NCBI GenBank assembly: GCA_018064665.1
Contig: JAGHUV010000012.1
Location: 1 to 40,230 of the forward strand
Direction of reading: 5' to 3'
Source of the DNA: Candidatus Crickella caballi
GTDB lineage: Bacteria; Bacillota; Clostridia; Peptostreptococcales; Anaerovoracaceae
DNA length: 40,230 bases
Shown: positions 15,841 to 25,288 of the stretch, piece after piece
How positions within the stretch are numbered: position 1 is the first letter of the stretch
Layout: the number at the start of each line of letters is the position of its first letter
Notes under the pieces: generated by a model
Seen by the model: the letters and a program-made list of their open reading frames with translations, nothing else
The model's database searches: none
What the model was told of the DNA's origin: nothing
Translations under genes and position numbers: made by a program

Positions 15841-16863
15841 ATGAGAATATTGATAGATGGTATGGGAGGCGACAATTCACCTGAGGCAATCGTTAAAGGT
15901 GTTGTCAATGCTGCTGCCGATCTTGATTCAAATATAACTTTGTCAATACTTGGCCCGGAAGAGACAATCAGGAAGCTTCTGAAAAAGGACAAGTATAAGA
16001 ACAAAGGCAAGGGTGCCGTTATTGAGGTCATCAATTGCACGGAGGTTATCAGCTGTGATGAATCTCCGGCTATGGCTGTCAAGAGAAAGAAGAACTCGAC
16101 GATCGTGGTAGGAATGGACCTGCTCAGAGAGAAGAAGGCAGATGCATTCATTTCGGCAGGAAGCACAGGTGCACTTCTTGCGGGAGGCCTTCTTCACCTT
16201 GGAAGAATTCACGGTATCAAGCGTCCGGGAATCGCTGCCTGGATCCCAAGAATAGGAAAGGAAGGCACCACACTTCTGCTGGATTGCGGTGCGAGTGTAG
16301 AGACCAAGCCGGAATATCTGCTGCAGTACGGTATCATGGGAAGCCTTTTCGTTAAGGGTGTTAAAGGAATTGAAAGACCAAGCGTTAAGCTTCTCAACAT
16401 AGGGGCAGAGGATGCCAAGGGGGATGAGCTTCACAAGACGGCTAATCAGCTGCTGAGAGAGAGCAACATCAACTTCTGCGGAAACATAGAGGGACGCGAT
16501 GTTGTTTTCGGAGACTGTGATGTAGTCGTTACAGACGGCTTTTCCGGAAATATATTTATCAAGGGTACGGAAGGTATGGCTCTTGCAATAATGAAGCAGT
16601 TCAAGAAGAAGCTTTCTGAAGGAACTATAGCTAAGGCAGGAGCAATGCTTGCATATAACAAAATCAAAGAAATTAAGAACGAGTTTGACTATTCGTATGT
16701 AGGCGGAGCTCCTATACTCGGATTGAAGGCTCCTGTTCTCAAGATACACGGCAACTCAGAAAGTGTTGACATTTATTATGCCATCATGAAGTCTATTCCG
16801 TATGTAGAGAATGACATTACAGGAATGATCGCTGAAGCAGTTGCAAGAAACAAGGAGCTATGA
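15841..16863 (+). CDS. plsX: Phosphate acyltransferase PlsX
   Basis: PlsX makes acyl-phosphate from acyl-ACP, the donor for PlsY in phosphatidic acid synthesis; plsY is also in this run (23319-23957). The N-terminus RILIDGMGGDNSPEAIVKG, SAGSTGALLAGG, LLDCGASVETKPEYLLQY, NIGAEDAKGDEL and VVTDGFSGNIFIK are diagnostic. ATG 15841 is selected because AGGAG precedes it at the right distance; an in-frame upstream extension of 12 codons lacks a ribosome binding site. This gives 340 residues. The stop overlaps rnc by four bases. The acpP gene often found between plsX and rnc is absent. Confidence 0.95.
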   Translation: MRILIDGMGGDNSPEAIVKGVVNAAADLDSNITLSILGPEETIRKLLKKDKYKNKGKGAVIEVINCTEVISCDESPAMAVKRKKNSTIVVGMDLLREKKADAFISAGSTGALLAGGLLHLGRIHGIKRPGIAAWIPRIGKEGTTLLLDCGASVETKPEYLLQYGIMGSLFVKGVKGIERPSVKLLNIGAEDAKGDELHKTANQLLRESNINFCGNIEGRDVVFGDCDVVVTDGFSGNIFIKGTEGMALAIMKQFKKKLSEGTIAKAGAMLAYNKIKEIKNEFDYSYVGGAPILGLKAPVLKIHGNSESVDIYYAIMKSIPYVENDITGMIAEAVARNKEL

Positions 16864-17555
16864 AGAGATTAGAAGAGGTCATTGATTATAAATTTAAAAA
16901 CACAGGACTGCTTGAGAATGCTCTGACTCACAGCTCATATTCGGGAGAAAATTCTCTTGAGTACAAGTGCAACAACGAGAGACTCGAGTTCATCGGAGAT
17001 GCATATCTTGATGCAATAGTTGGTGCAGAGCTTTATGAAATGCTGCCTCAGGAGCATGAAGGCGTGCTTTCAAGAGACAGATCCTTCGTAGTATGCGAGG
17101 AGTCTCTTGCCGAGACAGCCGAAGGCATTGAGCTTGGCAAGTATATAAGACTCGGCAAAGGAGAGGATGCCTGCGGCGGCAGACACAAGGCTTCGATTCT
17201 TGCGGACGCATTCGAAGCGGTTCTCGGAGCCGTGTTCCTGGATGGGGGCTTTGAGGAAGTCAGAAGAATAACACTGGCTTTGCTCGGAGAGAAGATCAAG
17301 CTTGCTGCTGCCGGAGAGCTTGATAATGACTACAAGTCAAGACTTCAGGAGTTTGTTCAGAGCAAAGGAAACGGATTCAGGATCAAGTACAATCTGATCA
17401 GAACAGAGGGTCCGGATCATGATAAGCTGTTTACGGTCAATGTAACAGTTAATGATAAGGTAGTAGGAGAAGGTACCGGAAAAAGCAAAGCCAAGGCTGA
17501 GCAGGCTGCGGCGCGCGAGGCAGTATCGAAGGGAGAGTTACAGTTTGTATTTTAA
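16860..17555 (+). CDS. rnc: Ribonuclease III
   Basis: RNase III cuts double-stranded RNA in rRNA processing and mRNA decay. The catalytic signature NNERLEFIGDAYLDAIV holds E40 and D47; the second acidic cluster is ADAFEAVLGAVFLDGG (about 116-131). A double-stranded RNA-binding domain (about 157-225) ends with GEGTGKSKAKAEQAAAREA. The 231-residue length is normal. It overlaps the plsX stop by four bases and the smc start by 11 bases, consistent with coupled translation. Confidence 0.95.
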   Translation: MKRLEEVIDYKFKNTGLLENALTHSSYSGENSLEYKCNNERLEFIGDAYLDAIVGAELYEMLPQEHEGVLSRDRSFVVCEESLAETAEGIELGKYIRLGKGEDACGGRHKASILADAFEAVLGAVFLDGGFEEVRRITLALLGEKIKLAAAGELDNDYKSRLQEFVQSKGNGFRIKYNLIRTEGPDHDKLFTVNVTVNDKVVGEGTGKSKAKAEQAAAREAVSKGELQFVF

Positions 17556-20500
17556 GCGTATTGAAATGCAGGGCTTCAAGTCTTTTGCAGACCCTGTGTC
17601 AATTGAACTGAATAATGGAGTAACTTGTATTATCGGCCCTAACGGAAGCGGTAAGAGTAATATTTCCGATGCGCTCAGATGGGTACTGGGAGAGCAGAGC
17701 TCGAAACAGCTTCGCGGAAGCAAAATGCAGGATGTAATTTTTGCCGGAACCGAAACAAGAAAGCCTCGCGGAATGGCTGAGGTTTCTCTTGTTATTGATA
17801 ATACTGAGGGAATTCTTCCTATTGAATATACCGAGGTTGTTGTAACAAGAAGAATGTATCGCTCCGGTGAGAGTGAGTATCTCATTAACGGCAACAACTG
17901 CAGGCTCAAGGATATTCGAGAGCTCTTCATGGATACCGGTATCGGTGTCGATGGATATTCTATTATCGGACAGGGAAGAATTGCTGATATCGTAAGTACA
18001 AAGCCTGAAAATCGCCGTCAGATATTCGAAGAGGCGGCAGGTGTTGTTTTATATAAAAGCAGGAAAAACGATGCTGAAAACAAGCTTAAATCCGCTACAG
18101 ACAACCTTGAGAGAGTACGTGATATCATCGCTGAAATCGAAGGCAGAATCGGTGGACTCAGGGAAGACAGTGAGAAGGCAGCTGAATATATCGTACTGAG
18201 AGACAGATATAAAACTCTCGGTATTAACATCATTCTTCATAATCTTGAAAGCCTTGTTAAGAGCGTTGATGCAAGTAAACTCGAGCTTGAGAACTATCAG
18301 GAGGAGCTTGCCAAGGCTGCTGAGAAGGCACAGGAATTTGAAGCGTCACTCGAGCAGTTCAGACTTGATGATGCTGTTTTGAATGAGGAATATACCAAGA
18401 CGAATGATGAACTCATCGCCAAGATCGACGAGCTCAATACCATCTCAAGTGGCGGAAAGCTCAACGAGGAGCGTCTTGTCAATATCGAGAAGGAACTCGT
18501 AAGACTCAATGCTGAAATAGAAGAAGCAGAGCAGAAGCTTGAAGCAGAAAAGTCAGAATTCAAGGAACTCGAAAAAGCCGATTCAGAGCTTTCCGAGAAC
18601 ATGGAGAAGGCTAAGAAGGAATACGAGGATGCTGTTGTCAAGTACAACGAGCACACCTTTGCTTCAACGACCTTAAACAGAAGTATTGAGGATTCCAAGG
18701 AGAGAATAATCGAGCTTAACAACAGAAATGTTGCTCTCAACGCAGAGATCAATACACTTAAGAACTTCAGCAACACTCTAAACGAGAGAAAAGACAGTCT
18801 CAGCGCTGACAGTGAAGGCAAGGACATCAGGGATGCCGAGAACAGAGCAAAACTGAAGGACATTGAAGCCAATCTTAAGAAGGCCGAAGACGAGCTCAAT
18901 GCTGCAAGAGCCAACGTATACACATATTCCGATAATATTATATCGGTAAACAATAAAATTTCTGAAATCAGCCGTGAAATTGACGAGCTGCTTCTCAAAA
19001 CCAACAGAACATTGGCCCGCAAGAATACCATCGAGGAGATGGAACACAATTATGAGGGCTATAACAATGCTGTCAGAATGCTTATGCAGAAGTCTATGGG
19101 CGGCATTATCGGTACAGTTTCCGATCTCATTGAAGTACCTTCCGGATATGAGACCGCTATTGAGACTGCGCTCGGAAATAATCTTCAGAACATCGTATGC
19201 AAGGACGATGCATCTGCCAAATCAGCCATCAACTGGCTCAAGGCAGCTAAGGTAGGAAGAGCGACATTCCTGCCGGTTGATTCGGTGCATGCCGACAGAA
19301 TCGGTCTTGACAGAGCTGTTGAGAACGCAGCAGGATACATCGGAATTGCTTCTGACATGGTTAAGGCTGAAAGCCGTTTTAACGAGATAGTTGATTATCT
19401 TCTCTGCAGGGTAATCATTGCCGACAGCATGGATAATGCCATTAAGCTTTCAAAGCTTAACGTAGGCGGATACAGAATCGTAACTCTTGATGGTGAAGTT
19501 ATCAACTCATACGGAGCCATTACGGGAGGAAGATATGCTAATAAGACGGCAAATCTCCTGGACAGAAAGAAGGAAATCGGAGAGCTCAGAGAACAGATCG
19601 AAAGCTTTGAGAAGGAAATCGAAGAGCTTAAGAGCATGCGCGAAGAGAAGCGTAAAGAGATTGAAAAGCTTACAGGCGAAAGAGACTCACTCAATACGAA
19701 TATTCTTCAGCTTGAAATCACATATAACGTATTAAAAACCGACAGAGACCACGCTGCAGAACTGGTTTCAACGGATTCGGATGCTGCTGAAAAGTATGCT
19801 TCAGAGATTAAGAACATCGAAGAGGATCTCGAAAGAACCGACAAGATGATATTCAATTATGAGAAGCAGATTGCGGACAATTCTGCGGAAGCTTCATCGC
19901 TCGAAGCTGAGGTTGAGAAGAAGCTGGCTCAGGCTGAGGAACTCAGCGCTGTCATCGAAGAGGACAACGAGTCTATCGTTTCTCTCAGAGTAAGAATGGG
20001 AGAGCAGGAGACCAAGGTTCTTGCTCAGAACGAATTTATCGAACGCATCAGGGATACGATCACTGACATTGAAGAGAGCCTCAACGAGGACACAGCCAGA
20101 AGAAGTGAGCTTGAGAATTCCAGAAACCTTCTGACCAGCACAGGTGCGGAGTCAGGCGAGAAGGAGAAGGCTCTTCGCGAGGAGAAGAAGTCTCTGGAAT
20201 CCAGAATCGAAGAACTTGCTTCGAAAATTGATAAGAACAGAAACGATAATGAGGAGACTGTTCTTGCTCAGAAGGCTAACAACGAAGCTCTCGAGAAGAT
20301 AAGAGAAGATAAGTTCAAGCTTGAGATGAAGGCTGCGCGTAACGAAACACTCCTGGACACTCAGAAGGAAAAGCTTTGGGAGGAGTTCGAGGTATCCTAT
20401 GCTGAAGCACTTGACATGAGAGATCCTGAGTTTGCGATAACCGCAGGCAATAAGGAATCGAGAGAGATCAAGCTGAGACTTGCTGAGCTTGGCGATGTCA

Positions 20501-21105
20501 ATATTTCAGCTATTGAGGAATATAAGGCTGTAAGCAAGAGATATGAGTTCATGACCGCTCAGGAGGCCGACATCAGCAAGGCAATGAAGGAGCTGAACGA
20601 GATCATCACCAACATGGACAAGACTATTAAGCTCAAGTTCAAGGAGAATTTCGATCAGGTAGTTATAAACTTTGAGCAGGCCTTTAAGGAACTGTTCGGC
20701 GGCGGTTATGCTGAGCTGAGGCTTGAAGATGAGAGTAATCCTCTCGAGTCAGGCATAGAAATTACAGCACAGCCACCGGGAAAGAAGCTTAAGAACATCA
20801 ATCTGCTTTCCGGTGGAGAGAAGACAATGACAGCAATAGCACTGATGTTTGCTGTACTTAAGGCTAAGCCTGCACCATTTGTTATTCTCGATGAGGTAGA
20901 GGCTGCACTGGACGAGGTCAATATCGAGCAATTCTCAGAATATCTCAAGAATTTTGACAACATTCAGTTTGCACTTATTACACACCAGAAGGCAACAATG
21001 GAACATGCGGACGTACTCTACGGAGTAACTATGCCGGAACAAGGTATTTCCAAGATGCTCTCACTCAAGCTGGGTGATGAGTTCGATGCGGAGGGACTGG
21101 AATAA
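17545..21105 (+). CDS. smc: Chromosome partition protein SMC
   Basis: SMC dimers with ScpAB organise and segregate the chromosome. The N-terminal ATPase has Walker A GPNGSGKSN (31-39). Two long coiled coils (about 165-505 and 670-1000) flank the hinge (about 515-660, with GIIGTVSDLIEVPSGYETAI and GAITGGRYANKTA). The C-terminal ATPase has the signature LLSGGEKTMTAIALMFA near 1087 and Walker B FVILDEVEAALDE near 1112. At 1186 residues it is full-length. The start is TTG at 17545, preceded by GGGAG at 17531-17535, inside the end of rnc. ftsY starts in the stop codon. Confidence 0.97.
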   Translation: MYFKRIEMQGFKSFADPVSIELNNGVTCIIGPNGSGKSNISDALRWVLGEQSSKQLRGSKMQDVIFAGTETRKPRGMAEVSLVIDNTEGILPIEYTEVVVTRRMYRSGESEYLINGNNCRLKDIRELFMDTGIGVDGYSIIGQGRIADIVSTKPENRRQIFEEAAGVVLYKSRKNDAENKLKSATDNLERVRDIIAEIEGRIGGLREDSEKAAEYIVLRDRYKTLGINIILHNLESLVKSVDASKLELENYQEELAKAAEKAQEFEASLEQFRLDDAVLNEEYTKTNDELIAKIDELNTISSGGKLNEERLVNIEKELVRLNAEIEEAEQKLEAEKSEFKELEKADSELSENMEKAKKEYEDAVVKYNEHTFASTTLNRSIEDSKERIIELNNRNVALNAEINTLKNFSNTLNERKDSLSADSEGKDIRDAENRAKLKDIEANLKKAEDELNAARANVYTYSDNIISVNNKISEISREIDELLLKTNRTLARKNTIEEMEHNYEGYNNAVRMLMQKSMGGIIGTVSDLIEVPSGYETAIETALGNNLQNIVCKDDASAKSAINWLKAAKVGRATFLPVDSVHADRIGLDRAVENAAGYIGIASDMVKAESRFNEIVDYLLCRVIIADSMDNAIKLSKLNVGGYRIVTLDGEVINSYGAITGGRYANKTANLLDRKKEIGELREQIESFEKEIEELKSMREEKRKEIEKLTGERDSLNTNILQLEITYNVLKTDRDHAAELVSTDSDAAEKYASEIKNIEEDLERTDKMIFNYEKQIADNSAEASSLEAEVEKKLAQAEELSAVIEEDNESIVSLRVRMGEQETKVLAQNEFIERIRDTITDIEESLNEDTARRSELENSRNLLTSTGAESGEKEKALREEKKSLESRIEELASKIDKNRNDNEETVLAQKANNEALEKIREDKFKLEMKAARNETLLDTQKEKLWEEFEVSYAEALDMRDPEFAITAGNKESREIKLRLAELGDVNISAIEEYKAVSKRYEFMTAQEADISKAMKELNEIITNMDKTIKLKFKENFDQVVINFEQAFKELFGGGYAELRLEDESNPLESGIEITAQPPGKKLKNINLLSGGEKTMTAIALMFAVLKAKPAPFVILDEVEAALDEVNIEQFSEYLKNFDNIQFALITHQKATMEHADVLYGVTMPEQGISKMLSLKLGDEFDAEGLE

Positions 21106-22001
21106 TGGGACTTTTTACTAAAAAATCTGCTTTTAAGAGATTTATCGAAAGTATTACCGATGTCGTTTATGACAATCCTGAGATTGGACCTAAGTTCATG
21201 GAGGAGCTTGAGGAGTCTCTTGTAATGTGTGATGTAGGCGTAGATACTGCGGATACGATCATGGAGCAGCTCAATGTGATCGTTAACGAGAAGGAACTCA
21301 GATATGCCGACAAAATTATGGCTGAGATCGAAAAGATCGTTGAGAATCTCGTTGATAAGGGTGAGCGCAACAGCATGTCTGAGAATTATCCGCTGATTAT
21401 TCTGATGCTCGGTGTCAACGGCGGAGGCAAGACAACTTCCATTGCCAAGCTTGCAAACATTTATAAGAAGCAGGGCAAGAAGGTTCTGCTTGCTGCTGCG
21501 GATACCTTCCGTGCGGCTGCAGCTCAGCAGCTGGTTACATGGGGTGACAGAATCGGAGTCAGAACCGTAAGTCATGCTGAGGGTACCGATCCAACAGCGG
21601 TAATCTATGATGCTATTCAGGCAGCCAAAGCAGGAAACTATGATGTTCTCATCTGCGATACAGCAGGCAGACTTCAGAATAAGTCCAACCTTATGAAGGA
21701 GCTTGAGAAGATGAGCAAGGTCATCTCCAAGGAGTATCCGGAAGCAACAAGAGAGAACATTCTTGTTCTTGATGCAAATACCGGCAAGAATGCTATCAGC
21801 CAGGCTGAAGAGTTTTCACAGATTGCCGATATTACAGGCATTATACTGACCAAAATGGATGGAACCGCAAGAGGTGGAATCTCCATTACAATTGCAGACC
21901 AGTTTGATATGGCCATCAAATTTATAGGAATGGGTGAGGGTCTCGACGACCTGATTCCATTTAATGCACATGAATTTGCGGAGGGAATTTTCCATGAGTA
22001 A
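21105..22001 (+). CDS. ftsY: Signal recognition particle receptor FtsY
   Basis: FtsY is the membrane-associated GTPase that receives SRP-ribosome complexes for Sec-dependent insertion. After a short N domain (about 1-85), the G domain has GVNGGGKTT (103-111), AADTFRAAAAQQL, DTAGRLQNKSNLMKEL and TKMDGTARGG. At 298 residues it lacks the long acidic A domain of enterobacterial FtsY, as is common in Firmicutes. The ATG overlaps the smc stop by one base; its end overlaps der by eight bases. ffh, often next in this gene order, is not here. Confidence 0.95.
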   Translation: MGLFTKKSAFKRFIESITDVVYDNPEIGPKFMEELEESLVMCDVGVDTADTIMEQLNVIVNEKELRYADKIMAEIEKIVENLVDKGERNSMSENYPLIILMLGVNGGGKTTSIAKLANIYKKQGKKVLLAAADTFRAAAAQQLVTWGDRIGVRTVSHAEGTDPTAVIYDAIQAAKAGNYDVLICDTAGRLQNKSNLMKELEKMSKVISKEYPEATRENILVLDANTGKNAISQAEEFSQIADITGIILTKMDGTARGGISITIADQFDMAIKFIGMGEGLDDLIPFNAHEFAEGIFHE

Positions 22002-23319
22002 ACCTATACTGGCGATAGTCGGAAGACCTAATGTAGGCAAATCGACTTTCTTCAACAGAATAGTAGGCGAGAGAAGAGCAATCGTAGAAGACATACCGGG
22101 TGTAACCAGAGACAGAATTTATGCTGAGGCAGAGTGGAACAGCAAGGAATTCGGCATTATCGATACCGGCGGTATTGAAGTAAAGACTGACGATACAATA
22201 CTTTCCCAGATGAGAGACCAGGCTGTTATTGCTATGGATATGGCTGATGAAATTATTTTCATGGTCGACGGCAAAGAAGGTCTTACAACTGCAGACAGGG
22301 AAGTTGCAACACTTCTGAGAAGGACCGGCAAGGAAATCATCCTTGTTGTTAATAAGGTTGATGCTCCTAAGAAGGAGTACGAGCAGATTTATGATTTCTA
22401 TGAGCTCGGTTTTGGTGAGCCTATTGCAATCAGTGCTGCGAATATGCTGAATATGGGAGACCTTCTTGACAGAATCGTTGAGGGATTCCCGGAGGATTCA
22501 TGGGAACCGGAAGAGGAACGAATCTGTCTTGCTATCATTGGTAAGCCTAATGTAGGCAAGTCCTCTCTTGTTAATGCACTTACCAAGGAGAACAGAGTTA
22601 TTGTATCTCCGATCGCAGGTACAACCAGAGACTCTGTTGACATGCCGTTCAGCTATGAGGGACAGGACTACACACTTATCGATACAGCAGGACTCAGAAG
22701 AAAGAGCAAGGTCAATGATGCAATTGAGAAATACAGCGTTGTTCGTGCTGTTGCGGCAATAGAGCGTTGCGATGTCTGCATTCTTATGATCGATGCTGTT
22801 GAGGGACTGACTGAGCAGGATAAGAAAATTGCCGGATATGCACATGAGGCCGGCAAGGGCATGATGATCGTAGTCAACAAATGGGATCTCATTGAGAAAG
22901 AAACAAACACTATGCGTGACTATGAGCGAAAGATCAAGGCTGAAATGCTCTTTGCTCAATATGCACCTGTACTGTTTGTATCTGTTCAGAACAGACAGAG
23001 AATTTATGACATCATAAGAAAATCCGCAGCAATTCAGGAAGCACGTTCCATGCGTATTCCTACTGCCAAGCTTAACAGCATAATCGAGGATGCGGTAATG
23101 ATGCGTACACCTCCTTCAGACAAGGGCAGAAGGCTCAAAATCTTCTACGGAACACAGGTCGGCACATGTCCGCCACTGTTCTCGTTCAGCATCAATGACA
23201 GAGAGCTCATGCATTTCTCCTATTCAAGATATCTGGAGAATAAAATCCGCGAAGCATATGACTTCAGCGGCACTTCGGTTAAGTTTATCTGGAATGAGAG
23301 GAGAGGAAAGGACGCATAA
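21994..23319 (+). CDS. der: Ribosome-associated GTPase Der (EngA)
   Basis: Der is a double-GTPase needed for 50S subunit assembly. Both G domains are visible: the first with GRPNVGKS (10-17), DTGGI and NKVD; the second with GKPNVGKS (near 181), DTAGLRRKSKV and NKWD. A C-terminal KH-like domain closes it (RRLKIFYGTQVGTCPPLF). The frame is open from 21964, but ATG 21994 (MSKPILAIVGRPNVG) follows GAGGGA and gives 441 residues, the standard size. It overlaps ftsY by eight bases and plsY by one. Confidence 0.96.
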   Translation: MSKPILAIVGRPNVGKSTFFNRIVGERRAIVEDIPGVTRDRIYAEAEWNSKEFGIIDTGGIEVKTDDTILSQMRDQAVIAMDMADEIIFMVDGKEGLTTADREVATLLRRTGKEIILVVNKVDAPKKEYEQIYDFYELGFGEPIAISAANMLNMGDLLDRIVEGFPEDSWEPEEERICLAIIGKPNVGKSSLVNALTKENRVIVSPIAGTTRDSVDMPFSYEGQDYTLIDTAGLRRKSKVNDAIEKYSVVRAVAAIERCDVCILMIDAVEGLTEQDKKIAGYAHEAGKGMMIVVNKWDLIEKETNTMRDYERKIKAEMLFAQYAPVLFVSVQNRQRIYDIIRKSAAIQEARSMRIPTAKLNSIIEDAVMMRTPPSDKGRRLKIFYGTQVGTCPPLFSFSINDRELMHFSYSRYLENKIREAYDFSGTSVKFIWNERRGKDA

Positions 23320-23957
23320 TGTTCGGTAACAGTTTTATGGGTATGCTGGCAACAAATACGATAATTGCCGTTGCTGCATACATTATAGGAAATATAAGCC
23401 CGGCCATTCTTATAGGTAAAATGCATGGCATAGATGTACGCAGCGAGGGAAGCTGTAATGCAGGTACGACTAACGTCATCAGATTATTAGGTGTTAAGGC
23501 CGGTCTTGCGACACTTGCTGTGGACGTTCTCAAGGGCTTTATAGCAGCTAAGATCGGTGCAGCCATATATCCGGAGCTGGGAATACTCATCGCATTCATT
23601 TTCGTTATTATGGGACACTGCTTCCCGGCATTTTATGAATTTAAGGGAGGCAAGGGCGTTGCAACTACCCTGGGTGCCGCATTGGCGCTCAGCTGGCAAA
23701 GCGCACTCATTGCTTTGGGCATAGCTATTCTGATACTGCTGATTTTCGGGATCATGTCAGCTGCATCGATTATCGCAGTAGCATCGTATCCGTTTATTCT
23801 GTACTTTATGCTTCCTGATGATTTTGCATTAAGGAATATATATATAATCATAATCTCACTGATTGCAGTATTCATAATATTCATGCACAGAGAGAATATT
23901 CAAAGACTTATCAAGGGTGAGGAGAAAAAGCTGTCTTTAGGCAGGAAAGAGAAATAA
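23319..23957 (+). CDS. plsY: Acyl-phosphate:glycerol-3-phosphate acyltransferase PlsY
   Basis: PlsY is the membrane enzyme that transfers an acyl group from acyl-phosphate (made by PlsX) to glycerol-3-phosphate. The 212-residue product has five or six hydrophobic segments and the family motifs GNISPAILIGK, DVRSEGSCNAGTTNVIRLLG and GHCFPAFYEFKGGKGVATTLG, including the acyl-phosphate-binding GGKG loop. It starts in the der stop codon (TAATG) and its own stop contains the miaB start in the same way. The presence of plsX and plsY in one run makes this segment partly a phospholipid-synthesis operon, with cls downstream. Confidence 0.94.
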   Translation: MFGNSFMGMLATNTIIAVAAYIIGNISPAILIGKMHGIDVRSEGSCNAGTTNVIRLLGVKAGLATLAVDVLKGFIAAKIGAAIYPELGILIAFIFVIMGHCFPAFYEFKGGKGVATTLGAALALSWQSALIALGIAILILLIFGIMSAASIIAVASYPFILYFMLPDDFALRNIYIIIISLIAVFIIFMHRENIQRLIKGEEKKLSLGRKEK

Positions 23958-25279
23958 TGGGAACTTATCATATTATTACATACGGATGTCAGATGAATGA
24001 ACACGACTCGGAGAATATCGCGGGTCTGCTTGAAGCACTCGGATACGAGTATTACGAAGAGGAATTCGGCGCTGACATAGTTGTTATGAATACCTGCAGT
24101 GTTCGCGAGAATGCAGACAAGAGATTTTTTGGAGTACTCGGACAATATAAGAAATTCAAGAAAACAAATCCTGATTTCATAATGTGTGTATGCGGATGCA
24201 TGCCTCAGCAGCCATGGGTCGTTGAGAAAATCAGAAAGCAGTTCTCATGGGTCGACATCGTTTTCGGTACGCAGAATATCGGACACTTCCCGGAGCTTCT
24301 CAGCAACAGAATTAAAACCGGACGTAAACAGGTTGAGATTCTGGACAATAATCCGACTATCGATGAAGATGAGATGCATCCGAAGAGACTCTACAAGCAT
24401 AAGGCTCTGGTAAATATTACTTATGGGTGCAATAATTTCTGCACTTACTGTATTGTTCCATATACCAGAGGACGAGAGAAGAGCAGAAAGCTTGAGGATA
24501 TAGTTGCTGAAATCAGCTGTCTGGCCAAGGATGGTGTCAGAGAGGTCATGCTTCTCGGACAGAATGTCGACTCATACAAGGACATGGCAGGTAATAATTT
24601 TGCGACTCTTATCAAGGCTGTCAATGAGATCGACGGCATTAAGAGAATTCGTTTTATGACTTCGCACCCTAAGGATATTTCGGATGAAATGATAGAATGC
24701 TTCAAGAGCTGTGACAAGCTTTGCCATAATATTCATCTTCCTGTTCAGTGCGGAAGCGACAGAATACTAAAGAGGATGAATCGTCACTATGATACGGCAA
24801 AGTATCTTGAAATCGTAGACAAGCTGAGAGCGGCATGTCCTGACATATCCATTTCGACAGATATTATTGTAGGCTTTCCGGGTGAAACCGAAGAGGATTT
24901 CCAGGGAACTCTGGATATTGCAAAAAGAGTTCAATACGATTCGGCGTTTACCTTCATATATTCGCCAAGAAAGGGCACACCGGCCGCAAACTTCGAAGAT
25001 CAGATCAGCGACGAGGTGATGCATGAGCGTTTTGACAGGCTGGTAGATGTTATAAACGAGAGCAGTCTTAACAAGAACAGCACTTACGTCGGAAAGACCT
25101 ATGAAGTGCTTGTTGAAAGCGAAAGCAAGACTGATGAATCCGTTCTTTCGGGCAGAACTGACGATTTTAAACTGGTAAATTTCACGTCTGATAAGACGCT
25201 GGAAGAATTGCAGGGTGAGATAGTTAATGTTCTCATTACAGACAGCAAGACCTTCAGTCTGGACGGAAGGATGGTTTAA
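23957..25279 (+). CDS. miaB: tRNA-2-methylthio-N6-dimethylallyladenosine synthase MiaB
   Basis: MiaB is a radical-SAM methylthiotransferase that adds the 2-methylthio group to i6A37 of tRNA. The N-terminal domain binds an auxiliary [4Fe-4S] cluster with C11 (TYGCQMNEHDSE), C47 (NTCSVRENA) and C81 (CGCMPQ). The radical-SAM motif CNNFCTYC holds C158, C162 and C165. IHLPVQCGSDRILKRMNR and DIIVGFPGETEEDF are typical; the C-terminal TRAM domain spans about 375-440. At 440 residues the length is normal. It overlaps plsY by one base. miaA and mutSL, frequent neighbours, are not seen. Confidence 0.95.
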   Translation: MGTYHIITYGCQMNEHDSENIAGLLEALGYEYYEEEFGADIVVMNTCSVRENADKRFFGVLGQYKKFKKTNPDFIMCVCGCMPQQPWVVEKIRKQFSWVDIVFGTQNIGHFPELLSNRIKTGRKQVEILDNNPTIDEDEMHPKRLYKHKALVNITYGCNNFCTYCIVPYTRGREKSRKLEDIVAEISCLAKDGVREVMLLGQNVDSYKDMAGNNFATLIKAVNEIDGIKRIRFMTSHPKDISDEMIECFKSCDKLCHNIHLPVQCGSDRILKRMNRHYDTAKYLEIVDKLRAACPDISISTDIIVGFPGETEEDFQGTLDIAKRVQYDSAFTFIYSPRKGTPAANFEDQISDEVMHERFDRLVDVINESSLNKNSTYVGKTYEVLVESESKTDESVLSGRTDDFKLVNFTSDKTLEELQGEIVNVLITDSKTFSLDGRMV

Positions 25280-25288
25280 GGAGGCAGG

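Noticed and set aside
15943-16749. A 268-codon open frame opposite plsX
   Set aside because: No recognisable motifs or ribosome binding site; plsX is well supported on the plus strand.
18297-19049. A 250-codon open frame opposite smc
   Set aside because: It is rich in Ser and Leu from reversed coiled-coil codons, has no ribosome binding site, and smc is certain on the plus strand.
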